Of a stretch of 64,000 nt of DNA, positions 34,224 to 47,426 are shown piece after piece. Both the position numbers and the translations under genes were made by a program. Source of the DNA: Echria macrotheca. Lineage: Eukaryota; Ascomycota; Sordariomycetes; Sordariales; Schizotheciaceae. Each line of letters begins with the position of its first letter. Position 1 is the first letter of the stretch. The DNA lies in contig MU839833.1 in NCBI GenBank assembly GCA_030411725.1, positions 868,001 through 932,000 of the forward strand, written 5' to 3'. The notes under the pieces were generated by a model. That model worked only from the letters and a program-made list of their open reading frames with translations. It was not told where the DNA came from and ran no database searches.

Positions 34224-34887
34224 TGCCTCCAAGACCAACGGTCAAGACATGGACCGCAAAGAAAATTAGGCGACAAACTGCACGAGAAATCAGAAATCCG
34301 ACATTCAGATCAACCTGAAAGTGGCTAAGGCCCATGGAATCCACAACACTGGTATAACTTGGGAAAGAGCGATCGAACCAGGTCAAGGCCTTGGGATCAA
34401 GATGACGTTGGTAGGGGACGAAAAGTTGGATGAAATAGGCATCAAAGACCAGTGATTTAATAAGTATTCATTCTTAGTAGACATCAAAATACATAGCATA
34501 TCGCTGTGCGCCGAAGATTTTGCACCAGATTTGCATCTCTCTTGTCGACTGTTGTGTTCCTTCCTGTTGATGAGCAGGGCGGGTTTGGAGTTTGGAGAGA
34601 GGCGAGCAGGGACGGCCAGCACGCTCAGGTGGGTCCCGCAGGTGGACCGTGCACAGAGCTGCCAAGCAAAAAACCGAACACCTTTTTGGAGCTTCGCGTC
34701 GCTTCGCGTTCCAATCACCAACCCATCCCTTCATCGTGCGGTTCTTGACTTCGGTCCTCCAACTCTTCTGCCACCGTCATTCGGAAAGGGTTCATTTCTC
34801 TTGCACTTCACATACCTAATAACCCCCCACCTCTGGAATACCTTCCCACGGTGATTCTCGGCGCCCGCCGTCGGCGCACGCGCAACC
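34224..34887. other. divergent promoter region
   Basis: 664 bp between divergent starts. It holds only short overlapping frames and presumably the promoters of the orphan at 32529-34223 and the RSC9-like gene. Confidence 0.5.
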
Positions 34888-37800
34888 ATGGCGCCGACCA
34901 AGCCAGTCCCGGTCGCCGAGCACAAGATCGAGCGCACACCTGAATATGAAAAGTTCATCGAGGAATTGCGCGCCTTCCACGCCGACCGTGGCACGACCTT
35001 CGATCCGGAGCCCAAAATGGGCAACACGAATGTCGATTTGCTCCAGCTTTTCAATTACATTGTCGAAAACGGTGGCTATGACAAGGTGTCCGAAGAGAAG
35101 CTGATGTGGCGGAAGATGTGTGAGAACTTGGGCCTGATGCGACATAACGCGCCGGCCGATGCCTACACTCTAAAGCAGATATTCTACAAACAGTTGGCCG
35201 CCTACGAGATCAAGACCATTCACAAGAAGACGCCCCCGCCTCCGGAGATTCTGGAACTCACTACGGCCAAGGGCGGCTCGCTCCTTACCCGTACTCTTGA
35301 GAACTACCAGGCTCGGGCCAAGGCCGAGAAAGACGAATCTGGTGACGATGGTACCCCCAGTCGAGAGCGACAGGCGAACGACACACCCAGTTCGGCAAGA
35401 GCATCTCGTGGTCTCCGAGAAGCACCTGCGCCCCGAGTCCCGTTTTACCCTGAGACATCGTCAAGCAGGCAGACTCGGCACGCCTCGGGTCAACAGCCCG
35501 GAGCTGCCAGCACGCCTGCTGCCAACTCTCCAGCGCAGTCAGCTCAACATGGGCACAGTAATGCAGCAACACCACACTCGCAACCGAACCACCAGATGAA
35601 CCGAGACCGAGGTGCAACAAACTATCGCGAGTCGTATTCCTGGCCTGCCCATTCGTCAGCATCCGATATCATGAATCTGGCAATCCACCAGTATCAGCTG
35701 CCTGCCCCGCAGCCCATGCCGCTCCGGATTGTCGACACGCCGCTGAACAATCCCGAGCGATTCCCGGGCAGACACCGTCTCCTCAGACAGGCTCAAGCCC
35801 AGGGTCCAACGAGCACTGCAGCACTGCTACGTCAAACCTTGCCGCCCTGTAAGTGAGCCAATAGTTGATACTACCCTGCGTTGCTAACCTATTTCCAGCG
35901 GTGATGGAAGGGCCAAACATTTATGAAAGATGTCTCTTATCCCTTCGGTCCGGCATTCGTTCCGAGCAGGCCTTTGCGCTCAATCACTTGGTCAAAATTT
36001 CTTACGAGCGGGGCGACAAATATAAATTCTCTCAGTTCATTGGTCTCGCCGATGGACTAGTCGAGTTCGCTCTTGGTGTGGGCAACCTCTTCTACAACAT
36101 CGACTGGACAATCTGCAACGATCCCGAGGTGGACGAGTTCGAGGATGGCGAGCTCGATGGGATCAACGGCACCCCGGATATTTTGGAGAGAATCGCGCGC
36201 CTTGAGCCCAAGGCGGTGCACGACAACTTCCAGCCGTCTGAATTTACCGACCACATCTCCATGGTTACCGAAGCGGTCCTCACCATTCGCAACATGGTGA
36301 TGCTTCCGGAGAATGCAGTCTTCATGGCGGAATTCCCACCTCTCCAGGATCTTCTCTGTATCTTGCTCCACCTGCCCGATCTCGACGTTGCCTTGGAGCT
36401 GAAGCACTCGGCTCTTGATATTGCAGAGCAGATTACTCCGTTTCTTCTCAGCTCGGATCACCCGCTGTACAGAACCCTGTTGGCCCAGCTCAACTCCACG
36501 GACCGGGGCACCATCCTTACTGCGCTCCGAGCAATTTCTCGAATTGCAATGAACCACGCAACGGAGACAAATAAGCTCGCGGGCGTGCCCCATTCCGTCC
36601 TCAGGAATCTTATGGAATGGCTTCTTCTCAACGACGATGAGCTCCTCGATGCATGCCTGGACTTCTTGTATCAATATACCGCCATCGTACCAAATCTGGA
36701 CAACCTCATCCAGGCGACCAATATTGAGAACCTGGTGGCGCAGCTTGTGCGACTGCTCTCGCACGGCGCAAAGCGTGGCGTCCGCGAATATGTTGTCAGC
36801 GACGCCATGGTCCGTTATGACAACGAAGAAGCCAGAGCCCTCGACAACGTGCGGTCCATTCCCAAGGATCTATTGGAGGAGCTCGTCGCTATGGAGGAAC
36901 CCGACCGCTGCTACCAGTGGTTGAAGTGCTTTTTCGAAGAAGATCCGGAGTCGAACATCACTCAGATTGCTGTTTGGCAGGCGTACAATACGGCTTTCCT
37001 GGAGCCTCTTAAGAAGCAGGGTCGGGGCATGATCAACGCCGCCGAATTCATTCGGAACATTAGCACTGTTTATCAGGCGGCTGGCGCCCAGATTCTCCGG
37101 GAGGTCGGCCCTCAGGGTGAGACGCAACGGTTCATCATCAAGGGTATCCGTTCACGCCTCAGCCCGTTGAATTTGGACGGGCGCCCTTATTCCCAGTGTC
37201 GATGGGTACCCCCACCCGGAGGCACTCCTTGCCACGCCTGGCTGATTGATGCTCGTTCCATGTGGGACCACATTCTGGTCGACCATATCGGCGAGAAATC
37301 TCTCGATGGGGAAGGCAACAAGGTTTTTCGGAACCACGACGGGCTGTTTGCTTGCCATTGGGAACACTGCTACAAGTATCCGAAACCGACGCAGCTCAAT
37401 CTATTCCAGCTGATGGCACATCTTAAGATGCACATCAACAACGAGCTCGCCACTTCCTCCCCTCAAGAAAACAAAAGCGCGGCCGCCGATGCGCAGACCC
37501 CATCCTCACGCAATAAGCGTAACAAGGGTCGTGTGGTCGAACCCGCCAAGGTCTTGCATCTAGCATACGAGGAGACGGCTAGCCAGCGCGACGAGCGCCT
37601 TCCCAATGCGCCTCCGCAAGCGGCGGGTATTCCCCTTTCGGCCGTTCTGATTCTACGCAACATTGCGCGCAACATCGGCAAAACGGAAGCCGAGGAGGCG
37701 ATCATCAAGAAACGGGAACAGCTACAGGAGGCGCGTGAGCTTGGCCAGATCGGCTCGCTTGACGACAGCTCGGATGCTACCGAGGGCTACAAGGAGCGTC

Positions 37801-37895
37801 TGTTCCGGCTGGTAAAGGCCAGACTGGGCGAGGTATTCGTTGAGAACCGGGTGCTGACCAAGGATCTCACGCAACTCCTCCAGCTCCTGGACTAG
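34888..37895 (+). CDS. rsc9: RSC9-like chromatin-remodelling complex subunit (ARID + C2H2 finger)
   Basis: Two exons, 34888-35848 and 35899-37895, joined over intron 35849-35898 (GTAAGT..GCTAAC..CCAG), give 985 aa. An N-terminal ARID (about 18-120) shows EYEKFIEELRAFHADRGTTF, DLLQLFNYIVENGGYDKVSE and WRKMCENLGL. A Ser/Gln/Pro-rich linker follows. A long armadillo-like helical region (about 330-740) then contains YERCLLSLRSGIRSEQAFAL and later VIGL-type helices. A C2H2-type finger near 815-835 reads CHWEHC..HLKMH. This is the layout of fungal Rsc9, a subunit of the RSC nucleosome remodeller, and is also shared by ARID2. It should be nuclear. The start is the first ATG after a stop-rich leader (CAACCATGG). 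Confidence 0.87.
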
Positions 37896-40800
37896 AACGC
37901 CTTCTGAACGGCATGCATAGGGCTGGCGCTGCGCCAGTATGTCAGCGGGCCACGGCGCTAATTGATTTTTTGGGGGGCTCGAGCGGATGGGGGTTTCATG
38001 GATTGTATAGGGTGGTGCTGATACCCTTTTCAGGCCGGCGTTTAGGGAGACGAGGGACGGGATGGGATGGTAGGGGGGGCTCTCTCGTTGTTTATGTTTG
38101 GAATGTTTGTAAAAAGTGTATGTATGATGGGTGGATGTTCACTCATAGATGCGATCTCGATTGAGGACAGGGTTCAGCAAGTGGAGGAGATGGAATGGTT
38201 TTCGCATCTCGATGAATCCAGCGATCTCTGACAGCTCTCTGGGTCTAGACCACAGTACCAAGTGGCCGCTGTGTCAACAGTCTAGTCATGTACCACGGGG
38301 GAAACCTGATGAAACGTGCAAACGTCCAAAGTGGACCTTGGGATGGAGAACGAGCAGATTGAGCTCGTGGTTCTAGAACTAGACTTAGGTACAGGAATGT
38401 AATAAAACAATCTGACAATTCACCGGCAGCTTGAGGAGTACTGGAAGAAGACAGCCTTTTGAGAATTTTATATGGTCCGAGCTCCCGTCAAGGAATCCAA
38501 GTCAAAACCGTTGCGGGCGCTAACTGCAAGCAGCGGCGGCAGCAGCGTGGCGGGCGGGCCAGCGCTGCGACATGTGAGGGTATCGTGAGATCAGATCCGG
38601 GGAACCTGGCAACCTGGAAACGGTTGGAACCCCCCCTACTCTAGCTCCGAAACGCCGAGCCAGCAACTGCCGCCACTGCTTGGGATCGGCACCCTCAAAA
38701 GTGAACATGGGAAAAGAAAAATTCCCCATGTTTTCACGATACCGAGTTTGTCGGTTCTGCATATTTTTTTCTCCAGACACCACACCACAACTCTCACACT
38801 ACGATACGATACACCCTGAACGCAACATGACTGCGACGATCAGGTACCCACTTACGCGACGGACTTTTTGCTTGACAGGTTTGTCAATTACATTTTCCTT
38901 TCGCATTAGTCAAGGCCACCAGGGAATAAGTCGGGTTTGGATAGGTATACAAGAAGAGTTCGACAAAGAGAGAGGGAGGTTCGCTCGCCCCCCTTGGTGA
39001 GAAAAGACCTGACCTCCGCCATCGGCCCTGGCAAAAGTGGAAAAAAAAATCACACCCCACCACCATGCGCGCGGGTGAAGATCCGTGGAGAAGCGCGTCA
39101 ACGTCTGTGTCCTTGGTTGGGGAGCGGAGATGATCGGGATGTGACGGATGGACAGACACAACCCGACACTAGTGTATTGCGAGAATCGAAGATGTAATGG
39201 GAAAACTTTCCCCTCACTAGCCGGGCAATGTGTCGAAAAGTTTTTCGGCGTCGGGTTCCCGCGCCACGCGTAAGACGGCAGTCTTGGAGTGGTGTTGTCT
39301 GATCCCTGAGGTTGTGCCGGTTTGTCCGAGAGAGAGAGAGAGAGAGTCTGGCGATCTGCATGGTCACTGCATGGGACTGCATTGCACCACGCTTGAGACC
39401 GTTCCAGAAGCTGGAGCGACTGCGGATGCGGAGTTTGTGGCCTCCTGGCGCTGTGCAGTATCACATTCTGTCTCCGGATGTGGTTGGGATTGGCTCCGCA
39501 AGCCGGTCTCGACTGGGCGAATACACGTAGACCCATCGGATGTGCGAAGGCATACGGATAACTATCCAGACCTACCTACCTACACTAGAGCTAGCTTGGA
39601 AGCATCCGAATGTTGCAGCTCCGCAAAGAAAGACTGATTGGTTTGACCCCTGGTGCCTGAGTCAAGTCCAGGATGCGTCGTTCCATCCATCAGATGACCA
39701 GAGTACCTATTTTTGTCTTGACAATGGAGCCGTTTGATCTCAATAACCTCATATTGTTTGGTAACCATCCCGGTCTGAGCAAAAAGGACGGGAAAAAAAC
39801 AGCGAAGGCTATCCGGGGCCTCGGTTTGGTGCTTGTCTAGTTGTTGGTGCTTATCACAAAAGGGCATTTATTATGTGTTCACGTGTTCAGTCGGAAGAAA
39901 AGTCCAACTCGACTCTGCTTCCCGCTAATGCAGATGCCAAACGCCAGGGATGAGACTAGAGCCAATTTCCAAACCCTTCACCGCTCCGTATCTATCTCGG
40001 GCTTGTTCTGTGGTGTTGTTAGCAGGTTCGAAGTCCAAGCCTCGCCAGCCCCCCACGCTGGACATGGCCAACCCATGGCGCTTTTAGAGACCAGGGCCAC
40101 AACCCACGATGGCGGATGCGAACCGCTCGACGGATTGCCGGCGAGCGGCTGCCGAGCCGCCCTCTGCTGCATGCAACCCATCCGCTAAAGTGGACAGCTC
40201 CGCACGATGTGCTGACGCGGAGCTCGTGCAGTCCCCATCAACACCACACAGATGGGGCAGGCTGCCTGCCGGACGCACTTGGACGGTCCAAGTTGGACCG
40301 GACAAAGACCGGGACGAATGCCTACGAGGTCGAAACGTGCGGGGTCCTGGCGTGTACGTAGAGTATGCTCAAGCTTGGGGATCCGCTATCAGGCGCTTCT
40401 TTCTGGCAGAGGACAGGTGTGCCCGATATTCTTCCTGCAGCCCAAGTGGATAGGCGTCTCGGGATTTTGCTGTTGTTTTACTTGATGCCGATGCTAGGAA
40501 GTTGGGCTCAGGTTTGGCGGCGCCGCGATTGCAGGGATTTGTGCGCGAGGCAAGTGGCCGATCATTGACAGATCCGAATCGTCCTTCCACGCGGCATGCC
40601 TTCCTAGCCAGGCAAAGAACACCAAAACTTTTATCGAGGTTTTCTTGGCGTCCTCACCACCAGAATCTCTGCAAGTCTTGTGACTCTCCTAATCTCTGCA
40701 GTCCCACTGTAATCCTCCCATTCCCTTACCGCCTCCATGAGATAAATAGCACGCGTAATCCGTCTTCCCAGAAGGAGCAACTCCGGACTGGACTCGACAC

Positions 40801-41828
40801 ATGCCCTCAGGTTGGGAGCTGCCTTTGTTCATCGCTTCCCAACGACCTGTCTGAAACTGCGAGGTACGTAACACTGTTTCCCAATCCCATTTGAGAGAGT
40901 GAAGTTTGAAGATGCCTCGTATCTGGCTCGGGTCGAGAGCAGTGGCATGTCCAAGTGGACAACCCAACGAGGGCCAGGCTGGGCCGGAAGCCCTCTCCAA
41001 CCGCCGGCGGCTCCGTCGCAAGCCGGGATGGTATGCCCCCGCTTACGCCGGACGTCGCGCTCAGTGGGTGTCGGGTGCCTGGTGGGTAGCATGCAACAAA
41101 TATTGGGGTGTGGCAGTGCCGGGTCAAGACATCGCGAATTGTGCGAAGGAGTGACCCCTCCTTTGGAGAATTGGAAGCATCCAGACCAAAGCTTGATCTG
41201 CATGGACACAACTGATCATCGCTCTTGCAGCAAAACAGGCGACGACCGGTGGACCTGGAAGAGTTACAGAGCGATCTCGACTCGCCCCCTGCTCTCCACC
41301 ATCCGTCTACGGTTCCGCCATCCCTAACTGCGCTTTGCCTCTGAGAGAATCCCGACTCGGGCCCGACGCACCGCAGTTTTTTTACTAGTCGCCGTCGAAA
41401 TCTTATTCATTTCGTATATAAGCCTGACGCTTTGAACTAAGCTGTCAGGTTCTCGTTCCCCCAGCAGTTTTGTGGTCGCTATTGAGGAGCCGTGGCACCT
41501 TCGACGTGCCTTGAAACCAACCCGCCCTCGACGCCATAATATTCGCCCGCTCTCAACCCGCATCCCACGCTTGTGTCCTTCGCTTATAACCGCTTTCTGC
41601 GTGTGCGGGAACCCCTCATCCTTCGTGCATCGTGAGCAGCCTCGTCGGTCCGCCTCCTGCATCGTTACCCCTCCGGTCGCTCCCTCAAAGGACCGAGCAG
41701 GACGTATAAGTGTCGACAAACACTCTCCGGCACATCCCATCGTTACGCAGTCTTTCTCACATCGACATCCCGCTATTCTCCTACCATTCGCTTAAACCAG
41801 CCAGGTCCTGATCAGTCCGTACGCTACA
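37896..41828. other. large intergenic region
   Basis: 3.9 kb without a convincing gene. Frames at 38910-39536, 40109-40453, 40899-41327 and 41472-41795 are Arg/Ser/Pro/Cys-rich, overlap frames on the other strand and lack motifs. A (GA)n microsatellite lies at 39328-39346. The last 400 bp are CT-rich and probably promoter plus leader of the dehydrogenase gene. Confidence 0.5.
39328..39346. repeat. (GA)n microsatellite
   Basis: About nine uninterrupted GA dinucleotides in intergenic DNA. Confidence 0.9.
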
Positions 41829-42979
41829 ATGGCCGCCGCTGCCCGTACCATCCGCTTGGCTTCCCGCCTCGCCCCGGCTCCGCGCCCCCTATTCGCCTCT
41901 GGGGCGACCGCTTCCGCCGCCCGTCGGGCTGCCTTCAGCGTCTCGGCCCGCCAACTCAGATCCGAAGTGATCAAGGAGACGGAGATCCCCGTTTCCGTGT
42001 ACAGCCCAGATTCCAAGGGTGTCGCCTCGGGGAATTCGGACCACTTCACCATTCCTGTCAGGCCCGTGCCAAAGGCACCCGAGCATGCCTCGGAGGAGTC
42101 CGATGAAATCAAGCCTCTCGATGACCGCGTCTACAACCAGATGCCGCGCACTCTTCAGAAGATGAGCGTCAAGGGCAAGGTTATCATTATCACTGGGTAA
42201 GCTACATTTTACTGCCCACGCTCTGCGTGCTGTTTCTAATTACCCATAGTGGTGCCCGTGGCCTCGGAAACCACATGGCCCGCGCCTGCGCCGAGGCCGG
42301 TGCCAAGGCTATTGCGATTTTCGACGCCAACCAGGAGCTAGGAGACGAGGCAGCCGCCGAGCTGCATCAAAAGAGCGGCCTCCCCGTCTCCTTCTTCAAA
42401 GTGGATGTTCGAGATGGTAATGCCATCAATGTCGCCGTCCAGAACGTGGTCGACCTCTACGGCGCTCCCGATGTCCTCGTGAACTCGGCAGGTATCGCCG
42501 ATTCCAACATCAAGGCGGAGACGTACGATCCCGCCATGTTCCGACGCCTCATTGATATCAACCTCACTGGCTCTTTCCTCATGGCCCAGGCCGTTGGCCG
42601 TGCCATGATGGACGCTGGAAAGCCGGGATCTATCATCCTCGTTGCTTCCATGTCCGGGTCCATCGTCAACTATCCCCAGGAGCAGTCTTGCTACAACGCC
42701 TCCAAGGCGGGCGTCATCCAGTTCGGCAAGTCGCTCGCTGCCGAGTGGGCCAAGTACAACATCCGCGTCAACTGCATCTCCCCCGGCTATATGGATACTG
42801 CCCTCAACAGGGTCCCCGCCCTGGACGCGCAAAAGAAGATTTGGAAGTCGTTGACGCCCCAGGAACGCCTCGGCGCCGTCGACGATCTCAACGGGCTCTG
42901 CGTCTTCCTCGCCTCCGATGCATCCGGTTTTATGACGGGCTCCAACGTCATCATTGACGGTGGATACACCCTCTACTAA
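41829..42979 (+). CDS. short-chain dehydrogenase/reductase, D-arabinitol 2-dehydrogenase-like
   Basis: Two exons, 41829-42196 and 42250-42979, joined over intron 42197-42249 (GTAAGC..CATAG), give 365 aa. The classical SDR fold starts at about residue 115: cofactor motif TGGARGLG, the NSAG motif (VLVNSAGIADSN), catalytic Ser in VASMSGS, Tyr271 and Lys275 (YNASK), and the C-terminal GYTLY. Sequence flavour matches fungal polyol-type SDRs annotated as D-arabinitol 2-dehydrogenase or sorbose/xylulose reductase, NAD(P)-dependent interconversion of a polyol and a ketose. The 110-residue extension begins with an Arg/Ala/Ser-rich, acid-free leader, suggesting mitochondrial import. Exact substrate is not decidable from the sequence. 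Confidence 0.88.
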
Positions 42980-43057
42980 AACATGTGTGTTGTTTGGGTG
43001 TGGATACCCCCTTTATAGATGGCAGCACTGTTTTATGCGGCTCATTCGATACCCGGA

Positions 43058-43080
43058 GACAGGACAGGACAGGACAGGAC
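43058..43080. repeat. AGGAC pentamer tandem repeat
   Basis: Four to five adjacent AGGAC units about 80-100 bp after the dehydrogenase stop, so probably within its 3' UTR. Confidence 0.85.
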
Positions 43081-43650
43081 GCGTCGACGGTCCCAACTCA
43101 AAACGTCTGGATGCTTGTTTGGACAGCGGCAGCGACAGCCTCGATGAGCGGAGGTCTATTTTAGTGGTTTGCAAACTAATGAGGTCCCCTGGGACATGAT
43201 GCTGGTGTTTCCTTTTTCTTCTCCCTTTGGGGAGTACTCTTCTTGCGGGTTCTGCTTTGGCGTTTGGGTGGGGGGCAGTTGGGAGACTCGGGTCATGCAT
43301 CATCCTTGCTTGGCATTTTCAAAAACATTCATTCTCTATAATTACTTTATCAAAGAATTCTTTTTGCTTGACATGAACCGATCAACTACCTAAAAGGTGG
43401 TAGGTAGACTCTGGTACACCAGTGACTTTGTTTGCGATTGACGTGTAGGCTGGGGTGGGTAATATAAATCAGGGGACGTGTCGTCAGAAATACTAAGGTG
43501 GACATCAAAATGACGAATATGCTCTCGCCGTTGTTTAAATATTAGAGTGCCTACATGGCTTTACAGGACCTCACTTAGTTTTAATTTCTCATTCTTCATT
43601 CTCTACGGAGTCCGGATACTCTCGCCCTCAACTTCATCGACGGGACCATT

Positions 43651-43688
43651 TCCGGTCCAGTCCAGTCCGGTCCGGTCCGGTCCAGTCC
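43651..43688. repeat. TCCRG pentamer tandem repeat
   Basis: About 7.5 units alternating TCCGG and TCCAG without interruption, in the spacer. Confidence 0.85.
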
Positions 43689-43726
43689 AAAGGCCATAAT
43701 CATGCATGGCGTTGTTAGCCAGAGGT

Positions 43727-43742
43727 GGGCGGGCGGGCGGGC
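43727..43742 (+). other. predicted G-quadruplex motif
   Basis: Four GGG runs separated by single C (GGGC x4) fit the shortest-loop, most stable class of G-quadruplex motif. It is intergenic. Confidence 0.6.
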
Positions 43743-44626
43743 ATGGCTTGAAGGGATGGATATCTGTCACCCACAACACAGTGAGTCCTAGAGATCCGGC
43801 CGAGCTGAGAGCAGAATACAGACGACCGCTGCGGAAACATACACCTCCTCACTAAAATCCATCATTATCCTCGTTCTCAAAGAGGATCAAAAAACCAACA
43901 ACAGACTTATCCGCCTGCTTAAAACTACGGCAGCAAAGTTAAGGTAGGGTCTACTTTGACATGTGTGTGTGTGCATGACTATATGCCACCCCCTACCACC
44001 CCGAGCTGGCTCGACCAAGCTCGAGCCCCAATTCCAATCCCAACCCCACCGCCGTTTGTCCCCTTGACTGTTTCATTCATTCATTCGTCGTCTGTCATCT
44101 GTCTGTCCATCCCAATCGCTGTCCACCTCATTCAACCATTCCATTCCATCCCTTAAGGCCCACTTCTCTTCCACTCCCGCCTGCTTGCCCATGAATATGT
44201 GCAGATGAGAAAGAAACAAAAACCGAAAGCCCAAGGGGGAAAAAGGGGGTGACAGCCAACCCGAAAACAACTTTTCCATCTCCAGAAAAACAGGTTGGCC
44301 GGTTTAACAAAATCTCAAGCTCGCTTTCGCTATTATCCTTTCCCTTCCCCGAATCGAGGATGCAACACATGTAAACAGATGGAATGGCTTGCAAGGCAGG
44401 AAGAGGACCATTTGATAACGGTCCATCCGGACCAGGCTTGAATGAAAGGGGCTCTGTGAAGAGCAAATGCAGAAATGCCCGCCAGATCAAAACCAGAGAA
44501 CCCGAGGCCAAACGGCAATCGGAAAAATAACTCAAATGCCGGGTATCTCGAAAGGGCCAGACAATTTTGTGCTCAGCGACGATGGTCCAAGATGGCCAAG
44601 GATATATCTGCTTTCCCAGATGAGCT

Positions 44627-47426
44627 TTATTGACCTTTCCTGGCCTTCTCCTGGGCGCGGGCTTCTCTAGCTGCCCGCACGAGCGGCGCAAGCGTGGACA
44701 GGTCCACACATTGCTTCATAAACTCGTGCTATAACTTCGAGTTAGCTCTTCGGTCTGGCTCAGCGGCCGATTAAGGACTCACCCTCAATAAATCGTGCGC
44801 GCTCGCTCTCTTCTCCGGATCCACCTTGAGAGCGAAGTATAAAAAGTCTCGGAAGACGGGCGAGAGGTTCTGCTCTTCCTTGATTTGTGGCGTCCCGTTT
44901 GTAGCGATCAGCCACAGCGCCCTGAGCGGCGATTCGGTCAGGTATGGCGGTTCTCCTTCAATCATCTCGATGGCCATGATGCCCAGCGACCAGATATCGA
45001 CCTTTCTTCCATATTCCTTCCTCGTCACCACCTCGGGCGCCATCCAGTACGGCGTTCCAACCATAGTTGTCCGTTTGTTTTGCGCTTCGTTGATGGTAGC
45101 ACAGAAGCCAAAGTCGGCTGATGACATGTTAGCAAGCCGCTCAAGACCGGGCATACGGGGCACCTACTGAGCTTGATGTTACCTTCCATGCTGAGGAGGA
45201 TGTTGTCTGACTTGATGTCTCTGTGGATCACCCCCTTGGAGTGCAGGTGCTGCAACCCTCTGAGGGTTTCCCTGCAGACAGACGCAATCTGCCCCTCCGT
45301 CATAATATTGAACGTCACAACATCCGTTAGGCTGCCTCCTTCCATGAATTCCATGACAACCCACAGCTCACCGCCACAGAGGTAGCTGTCGATAAAGTTG
45401 ACAATATTCGGGTGGGAGCTCTCTTTCATGACCAGAATCTCGTTAATGATCAGGTCCTTCTTTGGTTGCTGCTCCAGGTTCATTTGCTTGATTGCCACAA
45501 GCCGGTTGGTGCCCTTTTCGTGCCCGGTATAAACGCCGCCAGAAGCACCCTGGCCAATCTTTGTGAAGCCGCGATACACTTCCCTCGGGTCCCCTTCCGA
45601 GCATATCCTCTTCAGATGTGCCACCACGTCGATGCCGTTGCTCTGCCGCGGCCGGTGTCTTGCCCGGGATCCACTGTGTGATAGCCCCGGCTGACCCTGC
45701 GGTGGCCGAGTCGGCCCATTGCTGTCCAGCTGTCGGGGATGCTGCGAGGTGGGTGGGGTTGGCTGCTGTCTCTTGCTCGTCTGCCGTCCGAGCTGACCAC
45801 TCATTGCAGCTTGGGCCTGGGCCATGGCTTGTTCTTGTTGCTGTTGCATAAGCTGCTGCTGGTATGCGACTTCCTTTGCTGCAGAGGTCGCGGGAGTGGG
45901 CTGGGATGGTAGATACGGAGAGGTGCCGTTCACCCGCGAATTGGATCGGGACCTGTGCTCCTCAGGGAGCATCGGCACATTGTCTTTCGGTGGTAAGTAA
46001 GAGGGATTAAGCGCGTCATCACCAGGCGGTGGCATACCAATGCCGGAGTCTTTGGCGGGATATGGCGGCTGAGGAGCGGGTCTGTTTGGAAGAATCGTCG
46101 GTGGTTTTGGCGCTGGCCGGCTCGGCATCAGGTTGAGATCCTTCGCGGGAAGGGGACCGGGTCCTCTCGGGACTGGGGGCGGAGCGCGGGGGTTCTCGAA
46201 ACTGCCTTCATGACCGACTTGCGGGAATCGCGGGCTAGCCGGTGGACTTATCATCGGCGAGACGCCACTGTACGACTGTAGCATGTTCGGCGAGGGCATA
46301 GCGGCCGAGGTGGGCGTCGTCCCCGAGAGAGCCCGGTATTCGCCCGCTCTCGCATCGTGGAATTTTTCCAGTTGCTGATCCTCCTGCGGCTTCTCGGTGG
46401 TTTCCTTGTAGAACGTCAAGACATCGACAAGAATCTGGGGGTGTTCGCGTGTATCCTTTTCCGTGATACCGCTCTCGTTGATCAATCGCTGCCATTCCTT
46501 CGGTAGCCCCTGAATGACGAGTTAGAACGCTCAATCGCTGCAGGCAGCGGACAACCACTTACCGTGAACTGACCCGTCGAGCTGTCGTAGCCAACGTGTG
46601 TCACATGGACAGGGTTTTCGGGGGCCGAGATAAGGGGTTTCTTGGGGGAGCCGACGAGACTGGTCATAAAGCCTGAGAAGCCGGACTTCTTTCTCAGCAT
46701 TCCTGGAGGCTTCGACTCCTTGGACTCGTCCGAAAACCTCTTGGACGCAGGGATGCTCTCCATCTTGGAAAATCCAGGCTTTTCGCCGATGAGAGTCGGG
46801 ACGGACGGTGCTGTCGGAGAATTGTTGGCGGAAATCGAAGAGGTGCCCCGCGGGTCGGGGCTCGAGTACGATAGCGGGGGCGGTGCGGAGGGTGCTGGCG
46901 GAGCGGGTCGCTGGGGGGGCAGTTGATGGACCGGCGCGGGCACCGGCGACTTGGTGGCCTCGATGCGATTGAGAATGGCGATGCCGTCAAATGGCGCGCC
47001 GATTAGTTCCTCCGACGTCTTTGTGCTGAGGGGTCGGGCGGCGTTTGCGGGGAGCGAAGGCGGTTTTGCGTCACCGCGGTACAAGTAGTGCGAGGGCGGC
47101 GGCGGCTGAGACTGCGACGACGCGACCGGGGTTGGAAACTCGCTGGTCGCAGGCAGGGTGGGCGACCGTGCAAGTGACGACGCCGTCGACAGGCCGGCGA
47201 CGTAGCGCGGCGACGAGCTGTCCGAGGCTTGCGATGAAGGCGCCCGGGCCTGGGGAGCACTGGGGGCCCGTCGCAGGCTGGCCGAGCTTCGTCTGCTCCC
47301 TAGAGATTGGGCGTCAATACGACCGTCGATGCTGAGCGAGCTGGTGTGCTGGTGGGTCGACGGCGGCTTCTTGATGAGCCTGCGCCGTTGCGAAGTGCCG
47401 TTCAAATGGGGGCTCTGGCTATCCAT
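44627..47426 (-). CDS. ste20: PAK-family protein kinase, Ste20-like
   Basis: Four exons, 47426-46563, 46509-45168, 45117-44783 and 44728-44627, give 880 aa. All introns (50-54 nt) are GT-AG and in phase. The first about 265 residues are Ser/Pro-rich. A CRIB/PBD (about 270-297) reads PENPVHVTHVGYDSSTGQFT then GLPKEW and spans the first intron. No PH domain precedes it, which favours Ste20 over Cla4. A Pro- and Gln-rich linker follows. The kinase domain (about 600-855) shows the glycine loop GQGASGGVYTG, VAIKQM, HRDIKSDN, DFGFCA, GTPYWMAPE and DIWSLGIMAIEM. PAKs act under Cdc42/Rac in polarity and MAPK signalling. The C-terminus lacks the Gbeta-binding extension I would expect of yeast Ste20. 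Confidence 0.94.

Larger units (their letters stand above)
42980..44626. other. convergent 3' flank with simple repeats
   Basis: 1.6 kb between converging genes. It holds (AGGAC)n at 43058-43080, a TCCRG pentamer array at 43651-43688 and a perfect G-quadruplex motif at 43727-43742. Coding frames are short and unsupported. Confidence 0.5.

Noticed and set aside
41472..41795. 107-codon frame upstream of the dehydrogenase
   Set aside because: Lies in a pyrimidine-rich promoter or leader; no motif and no intron joining it to the gene.
37896..41828. Search for a hidden multi-exon gene in the large spacer
   Set aside because: No pair of frames joined by plausible splice sites gave a product with ordered or family-like sequence.
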